From positions 62,001-126,000 of the forward strand of contig NZ_BILY01000011.1 in assembly GCF_004000805.1 (NCBI RefSeq): a stretch of 64,000 nt of DNA, in the 5' to 3' direction. Both the position numbers and the translations under genes were made by a program. The stretch is from Paenibacillus glycanilyticus NBRC 16618. Lineage in GTDB: Bacteria > Bacillota > Bacilli > Paenibacillales > Paenibacillaceae. The notes beneath the pieces are model-generated. The model worked only from the letters and a program-made list of their open reading frames with translations, searched no databases and was not told the origin of the DNA. Below are positions 37,468-46,726 of this stretch, one piece after another (within the stretch, counting starts at the first letter, position 1; every line of letters starts with the position of its first letter).

Positions 37468-37910
37468 CAATGATTCCCCTTTCCCTTCTCATGCTGCGAA
37501 GGCAAGCTGCACCCATTCACGGAGCAGCTTTGCTCCGTACGTCCAAACCAGTCATAGCGGCGTTTCGCAATGTATCGGTACAACCAATCGCCAATCCGGC
37601 TTAAGCCGGGCATGCGGTAAAGCGAGGCAAGCAAGCGGAAGCCTTTTATGGTGCGCAAAATCCGGACAACGCCGTCAGCGCCGGCAAACAGCCGGCCTTT
37701 TTCGTCTGCCACATGCATCTTCTCGTATAAGTCCGCTTCGGCAACCTTCTCGATTCCCGGGACACGATTTTCCGCGTCGCCAAGCGATTGAATAGGCACA
37801 AAAATCAGATCCGCGTTGGAACGGAGCTCTTGCAGCTTCTTGACCGTTCCCATGCACAAGTTGCAGGTTCCGTCGTATACGACATACAGCTTTTCCCGCT
37901 CGCTCCTCAT
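37467..37910 (-). CDS. DCC-family thiol-disulfide oxidoreductase-like protein (DUF393)
   Basis: A 147-residue DCC protein. The signature YDGTCNLC lies near the N-terminus, a CxxC-like redox pair in a thioredoxin-like fold, and FRLLASLYRMPGLSRIGDWLYRYIAKRRY is typical of the family's C-terminal half. Two extra Cys occur near the C-terminus. ATG at 37910 is preferred, after GAGAGGTGAGG; an in-frame GTG at 37919 overlaps ruvB but lacks a site. The cellular role is unknown. It is translationally coupled to the SpoIID-like gene. Confidence 0.85.
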   Translation of the reverse strand: MRSEREKLYVVYDGTCNLCMGTVKKLQELRSNADLIFVPIQSLGDAENRVPGIEKVAEADLYEKMHVADEKGRLFAGADGVVRILRTIKGFRLLASLYRMPGLSRIGDWLYRYIAKRRYDWFGRTEQSCSVNGCSLPSQHEKGKGNH

Positions 37911-37915
37911 CTTCC

Positions 37916-38917
37916 TCACCTCTCAGGTATAGGCATGCCGAGATGACGGTAGGCCTGATCCGTCGCGATTCTGCCGCGAGGCGTCCGCTGCAGAAATCCG
38001 ATCTGCATTAAGTAAGGCTCGTAGACATCCTCAATCGTCTGGCTTTCTTCGCCAATGGACGCGGCAATCGTATCCAGGCCGACCGGACGGCCGGCGAACG
38101 TCGTCATCATGGCCAAGAGCATCTTGTGGTCGATACTATCTAGACCCACCGGATCGACTTGCTGCAGCTCCAGCGCGGACTTCGCAATCTCGTGCGTAAT
38201 AATGCCGTCTCCGCGCACCTGCGCGTAATCGCGTACCCGCTTCAATAGACGGTTCGCGATACGCGGCGTTCCGCGGGAACGCATCGCGATTTCTTCCGAT
38301 GCTTCTCCGATAATGGCAATGTCAAAAATTTCAGCCGAGCGGGATACGATGTAAGCCAGCTCATCCACCGTATAGAACTCCAATCGGCTGATGACGCCGA
38401 ACCGGTCGCGCAGCGGCGCCGACAGGAGACCCGCTCTCGTCGTCGCGCCAATCAGCGTAAACGGCGGCAGGTCGAGACGGACGGATCTGGCGCTTGGCCC
38501 TTTGCCGATCATAATGTCCAGCGCGAAATCCTCCATCGCCGGATAGAGCACTTCCTCTACCGTCCGGTGAAGGCGATGGATCTCGTCAATGAACAGCACA
38601 TCGCCCTCCTGCAGATTGGTCAGCAGGGCGGCAAGGTCGCCGGGGCGCTCGATTGCCGGACCCGACGTTGTGCGCAAATTAACGCCAAGCTCGTTGGCGA
38701 TAATGTTCGACAGCGTTGTTTTCCCGAGCCCGGGAGGCCCGTACAGCAGAACGTGGTCCAGCGCTTCCTTCCGCATCTTGGCTGCGTCTATATAAATCTT
38801 TAAATTTTCCTTCGCTTTGGACTGCCCGATATATTCGGCCAGATACCGGGGGCGCAGGCTTAACTCCATGGCCTGCTCATCCATCATCAGGTTAGCGGAT
38901 ATTATCCGATCTTCCAC
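37916..38917 (-). CDS. ruvB: Holliday junction branch migration helicase RuvB
   Basis: AAA+ motor of 333 residues that drives branch migration with RuvA. Walker [10 protein letters not shown] (about 60-68), Walker B FIDEIHRL, sensor GATTRAGLL, arginine-finger region APLRDRFG and the C-terminal winged helix ([15 protein letters not shown]). The start is GTG with AAAGGAG upstream. It is 21 bp after ruvA. Confidence 0.98.
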   Translation of the reverse strand: MEDRIISANLMMDEQAMELSLRPRYLAEYIGQSKAKENLKIYIDAAKMRKEALDHVLLYGPPGLGKTTLSNIIANELGVNLRTTSGPAIERPGDLAALLTNLQEGDVLFIDEIHRLHRTVEEVLYPAMEDFALDIMIGKGPSARSVRLDLPPFTLIGATTRAGLLSAPLRDRFGVISRLEFYTVDELAYIVSRSAEIFDIAIIGEASEEIAMRSRGTPRIANRLLKRVRDYAQVRGDGIITHEIAKSALELQQVDPVGLDSIDHKMLLAMMTTFAGRPVGLDTIAASIGEESQTIEDVYEPYLMQIGFLQRTPRGRIATDQAYRHLGMPIPER

Positions 38918-38937
38918 CCTCGCTCAGCTCCTTTATG

Positions 38938-39576
38938 TTAGCCTTTAAACAGCTGCTGCAAGGCACGTTTCATTAATGAATCCACCGTTTCGTCCACGGT
39001 CACCGAAGGGGCCAGGGCGCTCCATGCCTTATCCAGCTCGGCAGCCGTATAACCAAGCGCGGAAAGCCCGTCGCGGGCTTCTTCCCAAGCGGTTCCGGCG
39101 CCTTGCTGCGCGCTTGCCGCGGAAACAGGCTGATGAGGCGCAAGCCCCGCTGCGGCGAGCAGCCCGGCATCCGTGGCAAAGCCGGCCAGCTTATCCTTAA
39201 GGTCAAGAATCATGCGCTGGGCAGTCTTCTTCCCAATGCCCGGAAGTCTCGTCAGGAATGCGATATTCTCCTGCTGGATCGCCCCGATAACCGCATCCGG
39301 ACGCCCGCCGGCCAGAATGCCAAGCGCCACTCTCGGACCGATGCCCGACACCTCGAGCAGCTTTCGGAACAAGGTCTGCTCCTCCCTGGACTCAAAGCCG
39401 TACAGAAGGATCGCATCCTCGCGGACATGATGGTGAATGTAAATGGTGACGGCATCTTCCTTGCCCGCAAAGGCATACGGATTAGGCGTAAACACCCGGT
39501 AGCCGACATCCCTGACATCTAAAACGACATATTCGGATTCTACATGAGAAATAAGTCCGCGTAAAAAATCGATCAT
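38938..39576 (-). CDS. ruvA: Holliday junction branch migration complex subunit RuvA
   Basis: A 212-residue protein with an N-terminal OB fold (MIDFLRGLISHVESEYVVLDV), tandem helix-hairpin-helix motifs (VSGIGPRVALGIL; LPGIGKKTAQRMILDLKDK), a flexible linker rich in Ala/Gln, and a C-terminal RuvB-binding domain (ALGYTAAELDKA). Its ATG overlaps the ruvC stop (ATGA). Confidence 0.98.
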   Translation of the reverse strand: MIDFLRGLISHVESEYVVLDVRDVGYRVFTPNPYAFAGKEDAVTIYIHHHVREDAILLYGFESREEQTLFRKLLEVSGIGPRVALGILAGGRPDAVIGAIQQENIAFLTRLPGIGKKTAQRMILDLKDKLAGFATDAGLLAAAGLAPHQPVSAASAQQGAGTAWEEARDGLSALGYTAAELDKAWSALAPSVTVDETVDSLMKRALQQLFKG

Positions 39577-40073
39577 CGAAGCACCTCGTTAATTTTTTGC
39601 GACAACCCCGAAGAATGGGCATGACAAATCGCTACCGCTAGCGCATCCGCCACATCATCCGGCTTCGGAATGGCCGACAGCTTAAGAAACATTTTGACCA
39701 TTTCCTGCACCTGGCGCTTCTCTGCTTTCCCGTAACCTACTACGGCCTGCTTCACTTGAAGCGGCGTATACTCCGCTACCGGCAGCCCCCGCTGGGCGGC
39801 AGCCAGAATAATAACCCCTCTCGCCTGCCCTACGGAAAATGCCGTGGTTACGTTACGGTTGAAGAACAGCTTCTCCACGGCGACGGTATCCGGCTTATAC
39901 TTATCCATGAGCGCAACCGCCGACTCATAAATCTGTACAAGCCTCTCCTCCTGAGGCGTATGGGCAGCCGTCTGAATGCAGCCGTATTGGACCGGCTTCA
40001 GCTTATGGCCATCCTTATCGATAAAACCAAATCCCGCGATCGCAATGCCGGGGTCTATACCAAGAACGCGCAA
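39573..40073 (-). CDS. ruvC: Crossover junction endodeoxyribonuclease RuvC
   Basis: Holliday junction resolvase of 166 residues. The acidic active site is visible: GIDPGIAIAG (Asp7), AVEKLFFNRN (Glu), and DDVADALAVAICH near the end. The start is TTG after AAAGGAG. B. subtilis uses RecU and lacks ruvC; its presence here with ruvAB is a clear difference and is common in Paenibacillus and clostridia. Confidence 0.97.
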   Translation of the reverse strand: MRVLGIDPGIAIAGFGFIDKDGHKLKPVQYGCIQTAAHTPQEERLVQIYESAVALMDKYKPDTVAVEKLFFNRNVTTAFSVGQARGVIILAAAQRGLPVAEYTPLQVKQAVVGYGKAEKRQVQEMVKMFLKLSAIPKPDDVADALAVAICHAHSSGLSQKINEVLR

Positions 40074-40118
40074 TCCGCCAACTCCTTTGCGGCAGTCATT
40101 ACCGCTTCTTATCCGTCC

Positions 40119-40147
40119 ATTATAGCAAAAGATGGACCGTATGAGAA
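40119..40147 (-). promoter_or_regulatory. Candidate promoter of ruvC-ruvA-ruvB
   Basis: TATAAT (40124-40119) with TTCTCA (40147-40142), 17 bp apart, about 45 bp before the ruvC start. The -10 is perfect and the -35 weak. Confidence 0.45.
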
Positions 40148-40181
40148 CACGCGTTTGAGATCGCCGCCGGGAGGAGCCTAT

Positions 40182-40213
40182 GAAAAAACCTTCCGCTGAA
40201 GAACGCGGAAGGT
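40182..40213 (-). terminator. Terminator of bofC
   Basis: Perfect 9-bp stem (40205-40213 with 40188-40196) followed by six T on the minus strand, ten bases after the bofC stop. Confidence 0.88.
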
Positions 40214-40223
40214 CATGGGCCGA

Positions 40224-40877
40224 TCAATAAGTCGGCTTCATCACTTTTTGGTTGGCGGGTATGGCAAAATCGCTGTAGGTGGACAAAACGCTGTTATATT
40301 CGTCCATATCGGTTATCTTAATCCCTTCGGACAAACGGTCTACCTTATCCTGAGGCAGGCTGCTTTCCATATATTTCACGTCCAACTGAAAAAAGGTCTT
40401 TACGACCTTCTCTTTTTTGGGAGCTCCCTCAAAGAGAGAAAGGTAGCCTTGTTTATCCAGCCCGATATAGATATTGCCTTTGCAGGATTGCGAGAAATCT
40501 TCAATCACCTGCTCAAGCAGGACGGTCTGACCGTCCTGCGACAGCATCGCCGTCCATTCCGGATGAGACACCAGCATGCGTATCACTTCAGCGGAGGTCA
40601 ATTGGCCAAGCGGCTGCGTTTCCTCTCCGCAAATGTATTGGCGGTGCAGCTGAACGGCGAGCGGCTCCTCACGCTCCTGTAAAATACGGATGAGACCGGG
40701 ATTACCTTCTCCCGGTTCCTTAACGGCTGCCCCTGCCGCAGCGGCAGCCGGCGTGACGCAAGCAGCTTGTATGAGCACTGTCGCTCCGATTAAGAATGAT
40801 CCTAAAGTCCACATCGGACGCCGCCCCCGTCGCAGTCTTTTTTTCAATTGCTTCCATAAGCTGAACCTCATCATCAT
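40224..40877 (-). CDS. bofC: BofC-like forespore protein (pro-sigma-K checkpoint)
   Basis: A 217-residue secreted or membrane-anchored protein: signal or TM segment at about 22-45 (WTLGSFLIGATVLIQAACV), a BofC N-terminal domain with LHRQYICGEETQPLG, and a BofC C-terminal domain (GYLSLFEGAPKKEKVVKTFFQLD). In B. subtilis BofC, made in the forespore, inhibits SpoIVB so that SpoIVFB cleaves pro-sigma-K at the right time; spoIVFA/FB are in this window. The gene precedes ruv, as in B. subtilis. Three Met codons follow AAGGGG; the first is used. CATATTA at 40930-40936 could be a sigma-G -10, weakly supported. Confidence 0.87.
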   Translation of the reverse strand: MMMRFSLWKQLKKRLRRGRRPMWTLGSFLIGATVLIQAACVTPAAAAAGAAVKEPGEGNPGLIRILQEREEPLAVQLHRQYICGEETQPLGQLTSAEVIRMLVSHPEWTAMLSQDGQTVLLEQVIEDFSQSCKGNIYIGLDKQGYLSLFEGAPKKEKVVKTFFQLDVKYMESSLPQDKVDRLSEGIKITDMDEYNSVLSTYSDFAIPANQKVMKPTY

Positions 40878-40983
40878 AATAATAGCCCCTTGTATTTCTT
40901 TTTGACCTAGTTTAACTCAAAGCTTCCAATAATATGTACGCATAAAGCGAAACGGCTATAGACGTAGTTTTTTAGTAACAGCA

Positions 40984-41019
40984 AACAGCCTCCTGCCTTT
41001 AAAAAGGCAAGAGGCTGTT
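40984..41019 (-). terminator. Terminator of the LysM repeat gene
   Basis: AACAGCCTC/GAGGCTGTT stem (41011-41019 with 40984-40992) extended by TGCC/GGCA. Only a weak T run follows on the minus strand. Confidence 0.6.
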
Positions 41020-41031
41020 CTAGATTATGCA

Positions 41032-43362
41032 TTAGCGATTAATCCAAGGCCTGCTGTTGCGATCTGTTTTTTTTGACGATTTTGGAGTAACCGCACGAAT
41101 TTTAGCCACTTTGCGCGGCTTGGTTTTTTTGATTACCGCTTCGGTTACCGCTTCAATCAATTCTTCTTCCGTACGTTTGCCTCCGCATCCGCATGGATCG
41201 TTCTGCGCGCCTGCCGTTTGGCCAGGCCAGTAGGAATACGGACTAAAGCCTTGAGCGCCGGCTACTTGATTGCCGTAATAGCCGTAGCCTGCTGGTGATA
41301 CGTTAGAGCCGAGTGCAGCCGGGGCGGCATTTGGTCCAAGCGCAAGCGGCGATACATTAGATCCAAGCGCGGCTGGGGATACGTTGGAACCAAACGCTTC
41401 TGGCGATACGTTAGATCCAAGCGCGGATGGGGATACGTTCGAGCCTAACGCTTCTGGCGAGAAATTAGATCCAAGCGCGGATGGAGATACGTTCGAGCCT
41501 AGCGCTGCAGGCGAGAAATTAGATCCAAGCGCAGCTGGAGAAACGTTCGAGCCTAGCGCTGCAGGTGATACATTTGGTCCCATTTCCGCCGGCGATACCA
41601 TGCCTGGATGACCGTAGCCGTAGCCGTAATCCGGGCCAACGTTAACCGGGGATACCATTCCGCCGTAACCATAGCCATATTCCGGCCCCATATTTGCCGG
41701 AGAAACGGCTCCCGGCCAACCATAACCATACCCGCCTACAGGACCCGTCATTTCAGGACTGACGGCTGTTGGAGCACTATTTTCCCCGAGAGCGGCCGGC
41801 GATACATTCTCTGGACCAAAGCTTGCCGGAGATACCGCACCAGGCCAGCCGTAACCAGGTCCCATCTCTGCCGGAGACACCGCCCCTGGCCAGCCGTAGC
41901 CGTAACCATGACCCATCTCTGCCGGGGATACTCCCGTCGGGCCATAGCCGTAACCAGGTCCCATCTCTGCCGGGGACACCGCCGTTGGGCCATAGCCGTA
42001 ACCAGGTCCCATCTCTGCCGGGGACACTGCCCCTGGACCATAGCCGTAACCAGGTCCCATCTCTGCCGGGGACACTGCCCCTGGCCAGCCGTAACCAGGT
42101 CCCATCTCTGCTGGGGACACTGCCGTTGGGCCGTAGCCGTAACCATGCTCTGGGCCGACATTTGCCGGAGATACAAAGCCGTAGCCTTGCGTTGGGCTGA
42201 CTGCAGCAGGGCTTACATTAGTCGGAGCGGCATTGCTGCCCAGAGCCGCCGGTGCAGCATTATTCCCGGCTGCCGCTGGACTTACATTTTCCGCGCCAAG
42301 TACCGGAGACGCATTTTCGGAACCAAATACAGCCGGGGATACGTTACCCATGCCGTAACCGTAGCCAGGACCAGCCGCGATAGGCATAGTTCCGGGAGGG
42401 CACCATGGCCCTTCGCTTGCAGGGCTGACATTGGATCCTGGCCAACCGCCATGACCGTAACCAAAGCCGGGGCCAACTTGCAACGGAGATACCATTGGCG
42501 CCATATTGCCGTAGCCATGATGGGGCTGGGAAGCCGCTTCTACCGCAGGAATCCCGAATTGCTTGAACAGGTCCACGCTTGGCTGAAGCTTAGGCTCCGG
42601 CTTGGATTGCATGATTGGCGACACGTTTGGCTTCATATTAGGTTGAACGTTAGCTTCCATGGCAGGCTTCATATTCGGTTTCATGTTCGGCTTCACGTTT
42701 GCCGCTTCTTCAGTATGCTTCGCTTTTTTACCCGGCGATTTCTGAATAGGCAGAGCTTTCTTTGCAGGCTGCTCTTTCGCTACCGGGGCTACTGGAGTAA
42801 CAATTGGCGCCGTTGGCGTTTTCTCGATCGGAGCTACCGGGGCTATTGGAGCGGTTGGCGTTTTTTGAACCGGAGCTTGAGCTGCCGGCATCTGGCCTGT
42901 TGGCTTCTTGCCAACCCAATTCTGTACGCCATGCATCAGCGACATCGGATGAAGCGGATGATGCGCATTTCCAGTTCCTTGCGCGGTTACGCCGCCGCCG
43001 TTACCCTGTACTTCTGTTGGAGTAGCTGTTTTAGGTATGTTGACAATCTCGCCTGTCAGAAGCACATTCGGGTTCTTAAGCTGCGGATTCGCTTTAATCA
43101 TGTCTGCCAGGGGCACTCCCCAAGCTTTCGACAGCTTCCAAAGCGTATCCCCTTGTTTCACTACATGCTGATGCATAATGTCCAGTCCTCCTGTCCCGCC
43201 GCCAACCTCGTTTGCCGATGGAACCTTCAGCTTCATTCCGACATCCAGCAAATCCGGGTTCGTAATGGAAGGGTTCAGCTTTAAAATGTCTTCAATCGAT
43301 ACATTATGTTTCTGGGCAATGAAATACAATGTATCGCCTTTCTTTACAACATGGATTTTCAC
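41032..43362 (-). CDS. SafA-like LysM spore protein with NVSP and GYG repeats
   Basis: A 776-residue low-complexity protein. Two LysM domains lie at the N-terminus (1-48, HVVKKGDTLYFIAQKH; about 63-110, HVVKQGDTLWKLSKAW), which bind peptidoglycan. A Pro/Ala/Lys linker (about 140-280) includes KPNMKPN repeats. A long Gly/Tyr/Pro region has seven VSPAEMG units and a block of ~10 tandem 9-residue NVSPAALGS repeats. The end is basic, with CGCGG and KKTKPRKVAK. SafA organises the inner spore coat in B. subtilis and lies next to bofC, as here, so a coat or cortex-interface role is inferred. GTG at 43362 is the start, ten bases after AGGAGG. Confidence 0.8.
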   Translation of the reverse strand: MKIHVVKKGDTLYFIAQKHNVSIEDILKLNPSITNPDLLDVGMKLKVPSANEVGGGTGGLDIMHQHVVKQGDTLWKLSKAWGVPLADMIKANPQLKNPNVLLTGEIVNIPKTATPTEVQGNGGGVTAQGTGNAHHPLHPMSLMHGVQNWVGKKPTGQMPAAQAPVQKTPTAPIAPVAPIEKTPTAPIVTPVAPVAKEQPAKKALPIQKSPGKKAKHTEEAANVKPNMKPNMKPAMEANVQPNMKPNVSPIMQSKPEPKLQPSVDLFKQFGIPAVEAASQPHHGYGNMAPMVSPLQVGPGFGYGHGGWPGSNVSPASEGPWCPPGTMPIAAGPGYGYGMGNVSPAVFGSENASPVLGAENVSPAAAGNNAAPAALGSNAAPTNVSPAAVSPTQGYGFVSPANVGPEHGYGYGPTAVSPAEMGPGYGWPGAVSPAEMGPGYGYGPGAVSPAEMGPGYGYGPTAVSPAEMGPGYGYGPTGVSPAEMGHGYGYGWPGAVSPAEMGPGYGWPGAVSPASFGPENVSPAALGENSAPTAVSPEMTGPVGGYGYGWPGAVSPANMGPEYGYGYGGMVSPVNVGPDYGYGYGHPGMVSPAEMGPNVSPAALGSNVSPAALGSNFSPAALGSNVSPSALGSNFSPEALGSNVSPSALGSNVSPEAFGSNVSPAALGSNVSPLALGPNAAPAALGSNVSPAGYGYYGNQVAGAQGFSPYSYWPGQTAGAQNDPCGCGGKRTEEELIEAVTEAVIKKTKPRKVAKIRAVTPKSSKKTDRNSRPWINR
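41292..41581 (-). repeat. 27-bp tandem repeats coding for NVSPxALGS
   Basis: About ten in-frame 27-bp units within the LysM protein gene, with V/F, A/S/E and A/P changes at set positions. Neighbouring pairs are almost identical at DNA level, so copy number probably varies by slippage or recombination. Confidence 0.85.
41851..42150 (-). repeat. 39-51-bp repeats coding for AVSPAEMGPGYG units
   Basis: Six near-identical in-frame units (plus a seventh at about 41590) within the LysM protein gene. Unit length varies with the number of GYG or WPG residues. Confidence 0.8.
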
Positions 43363-43468
43363 TAGCGAAAAACCTCCTGTCACGTTCTTTGTATAACGGC
43401 ACGGCGAATGCCTGCTATCAATCATTACATCCTATGCAGAACGTAGGCTGGTGTCTCCACCTTCACGC

Positions 43469-43505
43469 AAAAAAAATAGCGCTGCCCGCAAAAGGGCAAC
43501 GCTAT
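43469..43505 (-). terminator. Terminator of the pheB-hom-thrB-pheA operon
   Basis: A 12-bp stem with one G-U pair (43494-43505 with 43476-43487) and eight T following on the minus strand, shortly after the pheA stop. Confidence 0.88.
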
Positions 43506-43519
43506 GGCACGTCATTTCA

Positions 43520-44392
43520 TTACAAAAGCTGCTCGTAAGTAAAGCTTGGATAGCTGCCGAGAATCCGCACCTGGCATCCAAGCGCTTCGATTTCTTCGAG
43601 CGCCGAAGGCAAAAGCACCGTATCCAGCGCCATGTCGATATCGATATAAAAATAATAATTGCCCAGCTTTTTCTTCGTCGGGCGGGACTCGATCTTCGAC
43701 AGGTTGATCTTCCGCCACGCAAACGCGGCAAGCACTTGATGCAAGGCACCGGGATAATCCTCGGGCAGCGTAATCAGGATACTCGTCTTCTGCTTATCGG
43801 ATTGCCGTGCCGTAAACGGCTCGTTCCCAACCAACAGGAAACGGGTATAGTTATTGTCGTGGTCCGTGATTCCCTGGCTTAGCACATCAAGCCCGTTGTT
43901 GACGGCAGCGGTCATCGTGCCAATCGCCGCCCAGCCTTGGCCGGGATTTTCCTTCACGATTTTGACACCCTCCGACGTGCTGCCCGCGGTCTCAATCTCC
44001 GCATGCGGGAGCTCGCTCCGCAAAAACTGGAGGCATTGCGCAATCGCAACCGGGTGGCTGATTACTTTCTTGATCTTGCTGAAGTCAATCGCGCCTTCTT
44101 CTCCGGCTGCTTCGAAGCCGCGTCCGATCAAATTCTGGATTGAAGGATACACCCATTCCGCCTGGATGGGCAGATCCACCTCATGAACCAGCCAGTCCAC
44201 ATGCAGATTAACGGAGCCTTCAATCGTATTCTCGATGGGAACAACGCTATAATCGCTTACACCGTTTACGGTCGACATGAACACGTCCGCAATCAGGCGG
44301 TGATGCTTCCAATTCATGGATTCTCCGGCAAACAGCCGCTTCACTGCTTCATCCGATACAGAGCCGGCCGGAAGTACTGCAATCGTCTTCAT
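43520..44392 (-). CDS. pheA: Prephenate dehydratase
   Basis: Makes phenylpyruvate for phenylalanine synthesis; 290 residues. The start MKTIAVLPAGSVSDEAV at 44392 overlaps the thrB stop (ATGA), and in-frame codons upstream are inside thrB. The catalytic domain (1-185) has VPIENTIEGSVN and the catalytic TRF (YTRFLLVG). The C-terminal ACT domain with ESRPTKKK binds Phe for feedback inhibition. The Pro-rich start VLPAGSVSDEAV deviates from the usual YLGPxGTF, but this varies in the family. Confidence 0.94.
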   Translation of the reverse strand: MKTIAVLPAGSVSDEAVKRLFAGESMNWKHHRLIADVFMSTVNGVSDYSVVPIENTIEGSVNLHVDWLVHEVDLPIQAEWVYPSIQNLIGRGFEAAGEEGAIDFSKIKKVISHPVAIAQCLQFLRSELPHAEIETAGSTSEGVKIVKENPGQGWAAIGTMTAAVNNGLDVLSQGITDHDNNYTRFLLVGNEPFTARQSDKQKTSILITLPEDYPGALHQVLAAFAWRKINLSKIESRPTKKKLGNYYFYIDIDMALDTVLLPSALEEIEALGCQVRILGSYPSFTYEQLL

Positions 44393-45363
44393 CGGACAAC
44401 CTCTCCCTTGATCCGTTCCATAAGACCTGGAGCAGGGGCTGCCGCATCCTCGACCGTAATAATCGGGCCTTCTTCGCCTGGCTTCAGCCACATGGTCTCT
44501 GCTTCGATCCCCTCTTGCTTCAATGTGGCAAGCAGGAATTGCTCCAGCTCGGATTTGCTCTTGCTGTCAGCATCAACAAACGCGATAAGAGTTGGCCCCG
44601 CTCCGCTAAGCGCAGCTCCAAGCGCGCCGTATTCGCAGGCCTGCTCCAGAATGGCCGACATGCCGGGAATAAGAGGTGCCCGATAAGGCTGGTGCAGCCG
44701 GTCGCGCATCGCATGCCGGATCAGGCCAAGCTCGCCGCTAGCCAGCGCAGCAACAAGAAGGGAGCTGCGTCCGACATTAAATACGGCGTCAGCCATGCTG
44801 ATTTGCGAAGGCAGGGCGTGACGGGCTTTTTCCGTTGCCAGCTGGAAAGCCGGGATCGCAACAAGCGTCTCCAGCTTTTCATGCGGCGCAAGTCTTACGT
44901 AATCCGCACGTTCCCCGTCCCAGGCGGATACAACGATGCCGCCAAACAAGGATGCTCCGACATTGTCCGGATGTCCCTCCAGCTTGGTCGCAAGCTGGAA
45001 CAGCTTATGATCCGTCAGAGGACTGCCGATCAGCGCATTTGCCGCAGCCAGCGCGCCAACGATAGCGGAAGCGCTGCTTCCGAGGCCTCTCGCAAGCGGA
45101 ATGTCGCTGTACATCGCAACATCCAGCTCCGGAACGCTCACGCCCGCTTCATCAAATACGAGCTGGGCTACTTTATATAACAGATTCGATTTATCGGTTG
45201 GGATGCCTTGCATTTGATCGCCGTACAGCCGGAAGGTTGTAGTCTCCGCTGCCGACATCTCGATCCACGCATAGAGTGAAAGCGCCATGCCAAGCGTATC
45301 AAAGCCAGGACCCAGATTCGCCGTGCTGGCCGGCACTTTCACGATTACTCGACGATTATTCAT
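44389..45363 (-). CDS. thrB: Homoserine kinase
   Basis: GHMP-family kinase phosphorylating homoserine for threonine synthesis, 324 residues. The ATP-binding loop PLARGLGSSASAIVGALAAAN is intact, with an N-terminal VPASTANLGPGFDTLG and a C-terminal GAALSGAGPTLIAF motif. It lies 58 bp after hom and is coupled to pheA by the ATGA overlap. No thrC is present in the operon. Confidence 0.96.
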   Translation of the reverse strand: MNNRRVIVKVPASTANLGPGFDTLGMALSLYAWIEMSAAETTTFRLYGDQMQGIPTDKSNLLYKVAQLVFDEAGVSVPELDVAMYSDIPLARGLGSSASAIVGALAAANALIGSPLTDHKLFQLATKLEGHPDNVGASLFGGIVVSAWDGERADYVRLAPHEKLETLVAIPAFQLATEKARHALPSQISMADAVFNVGRSSLLVAALASGELGLIRHAMRDRLHQPYRAPLIPGMSAILEQACEYGALGAALSGAGPTLIAFVDADSKSKSELEQFLLATLKQEGIEAETMWLKPGEEGPIITVEDAAAPAPGLMERIKGEVVR

Positions 45364-45421
45364 GACGGATAAAGCTCCTTTGTTTGCTTTTGCAATAAAT
45401 CCTGCTTAAAGTACGGACGGC

Positions 45422-46708
45422 TTAGCCTTCAACACGGTAAACGCTCTTCACCTTGCGAATAACGTCCAGAGACTCAAACTTCTGCAGAACTTTTTGGATG
45501 GCAGCTTTATTCGCATCATGCGTAATCACGATAATTTCGGCATCCGGATTATTCGGATTTGGCTGCTGGAGCACCGATTCGAGGCTTACTTCATACTCGG
45601 CGAAAATTTGCGTAATTTGCGCCAGTACGCCCGCGCGGTCATCCACATGCAGGAGCAGGAAATATTTCGAAGAGATCTGCTCGTCGGATTTGAGCTTCTT
45701 CTCCTTGTAAGTAAGTATGCCTTGCTTGCCGTTAACGCCAAGCTTCAGGTTTTTCACAACCGCCACAAGGTCGGAAACGATCGAAGTTGCTGTCGGCAGT
45801 TCGCCGGCGCCAGGGCCGTAGAACATGGTCTCGCCTACCGCTTCGCCATATACGTAAACCGCGTTGTATACGCCGTTAACCGATGCGATCGGATGCGATT
45901 TCTTCACCATTGTCGGCTGTACGCTGATGCTGAACTGGTCATCCTGACGCTCGGCGATGCCAAGCAGCTTCACTTCGTAGCCAAGACGCTTCGCGTACAG
46001 GATGTCCTCTTTCGATACTTTCGACATGCCTTGCACGGACACATCGTCAAGCGCTACCTTCGCTCGGAAGCCAAGCGTTGCGAGAATCGTCATTTTGCGT
46101 GCCGCATCCAGGCCCTCTACGTCGGAAGTTGGATCCGCTTCGGCATAACCTAGCTCTTGGGCTTCTTTCAGCACATCGCCATAGGATGCGCCTTCAAGGC
46201 TCATCTTGGACAAAATGTAGTTCGTCGTACCGTTCACGATACCCATAATCTTCGTAATCCGGTCGGAAGAGAAGCCCTCCACCAGCGTACGGATAATCGG
46301 GATACCGCCGGCAACGCTTGCTTCGTACAGGACGTCGCAGCCATGCTCCTGCGCTTTCGCCAGAATTTCAGGGCCGTGCAGCGCCATCAGATCCTTATTT
46401 GCGGTTACGACATGCTTGCCGCGGGAAAGAGCTTCCATGATGTATTCTTTCGTGGAACCAATGCCGCCCATTACTTCAACGATAACGTCGATGTCCGGAT
46501 TGCCGATAATTACCCAAGGATCTTCCGTCAGCTTGTTTGCGTCGATCGAAATGCTGCGGGCTTTGCTTTTATTTTGCACGAGAATTTTCTCGATCACGAT
46601 CGGGGAGCCGACCTGGCTTTGCAAATCTTCCTGATGTCCTTCAACAATACGCACTACGCCAGTCCCGACTGTACCGAGACCAAGCAAACCTATCTTCACT
46701 GGCTTCAT
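45422..46708 (-). CDS. hom: Homoserine dehydrogenase
   Basis: NAD(P)-dependent reduction of aspartate semialdehyde to homoserine, 428 residues. Rossmann motif GLLGLGTVGTGVVRIV at the N-terminus, catalytic domain with YEASVAGGIPIIRTL and NGTTNYILSKM, and a C-terminal ACT domain (LLLHVDDRAGVLAQITQIF) for threonine feedback. It follows pheB by 18 bp. Confidence 0.97.
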   Translation of the reverse strand: MKPVKIGLLGLGTVGTGVVRIVEGHQEDLQSQVGSPIVIEKILVQNKSKARSISIDANKLTEDPWVIIGNPDIDVIVEVMGGIGSTKEYIMEALSRGKHVVTANKDLMALHGPEILAKAQEHGCDVLYEASVAGGIPIIRTLVEGFSSDRITKIMGIVNGTTNYILSKMSLEGASYGDVLKEAQELGYAEADPTSDVEGLDAARKMTILATLGFRAKVALDDVSVQGMSKVSKEDILYAKRLGYEVKLLGIAERQDDQFSISVQPTMVKKSHPIASVNGVYNAVYVYGEAVGETMFYGPGAGELPTATSIVSDLVAVVKNLKLGVNGKQGILTYKEKKLKSDEQISSKYFLLLHVDDRAGVLAQITQIFAEYEVSLESVLQQPNPNNPDAEIIVITHDANKAAIQKVLQKFESLDVIRKVKSVYRVEG

Positions 46709-46726
46709 ACATTTCCCTCCATCTAA

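Noticed and set aside
41292-42150. CRISPR-like array
   Set aside because: The repeats are contiguous, in frame and without unique spacers; they encode NVSP and GYG peptide repeats.
41608-43284. 558-codon open frame on the plus strand
   Set aside because: Antisense image of the repetitive LysM gene; its His/Arg/Trp-rich product reflects the repeats.
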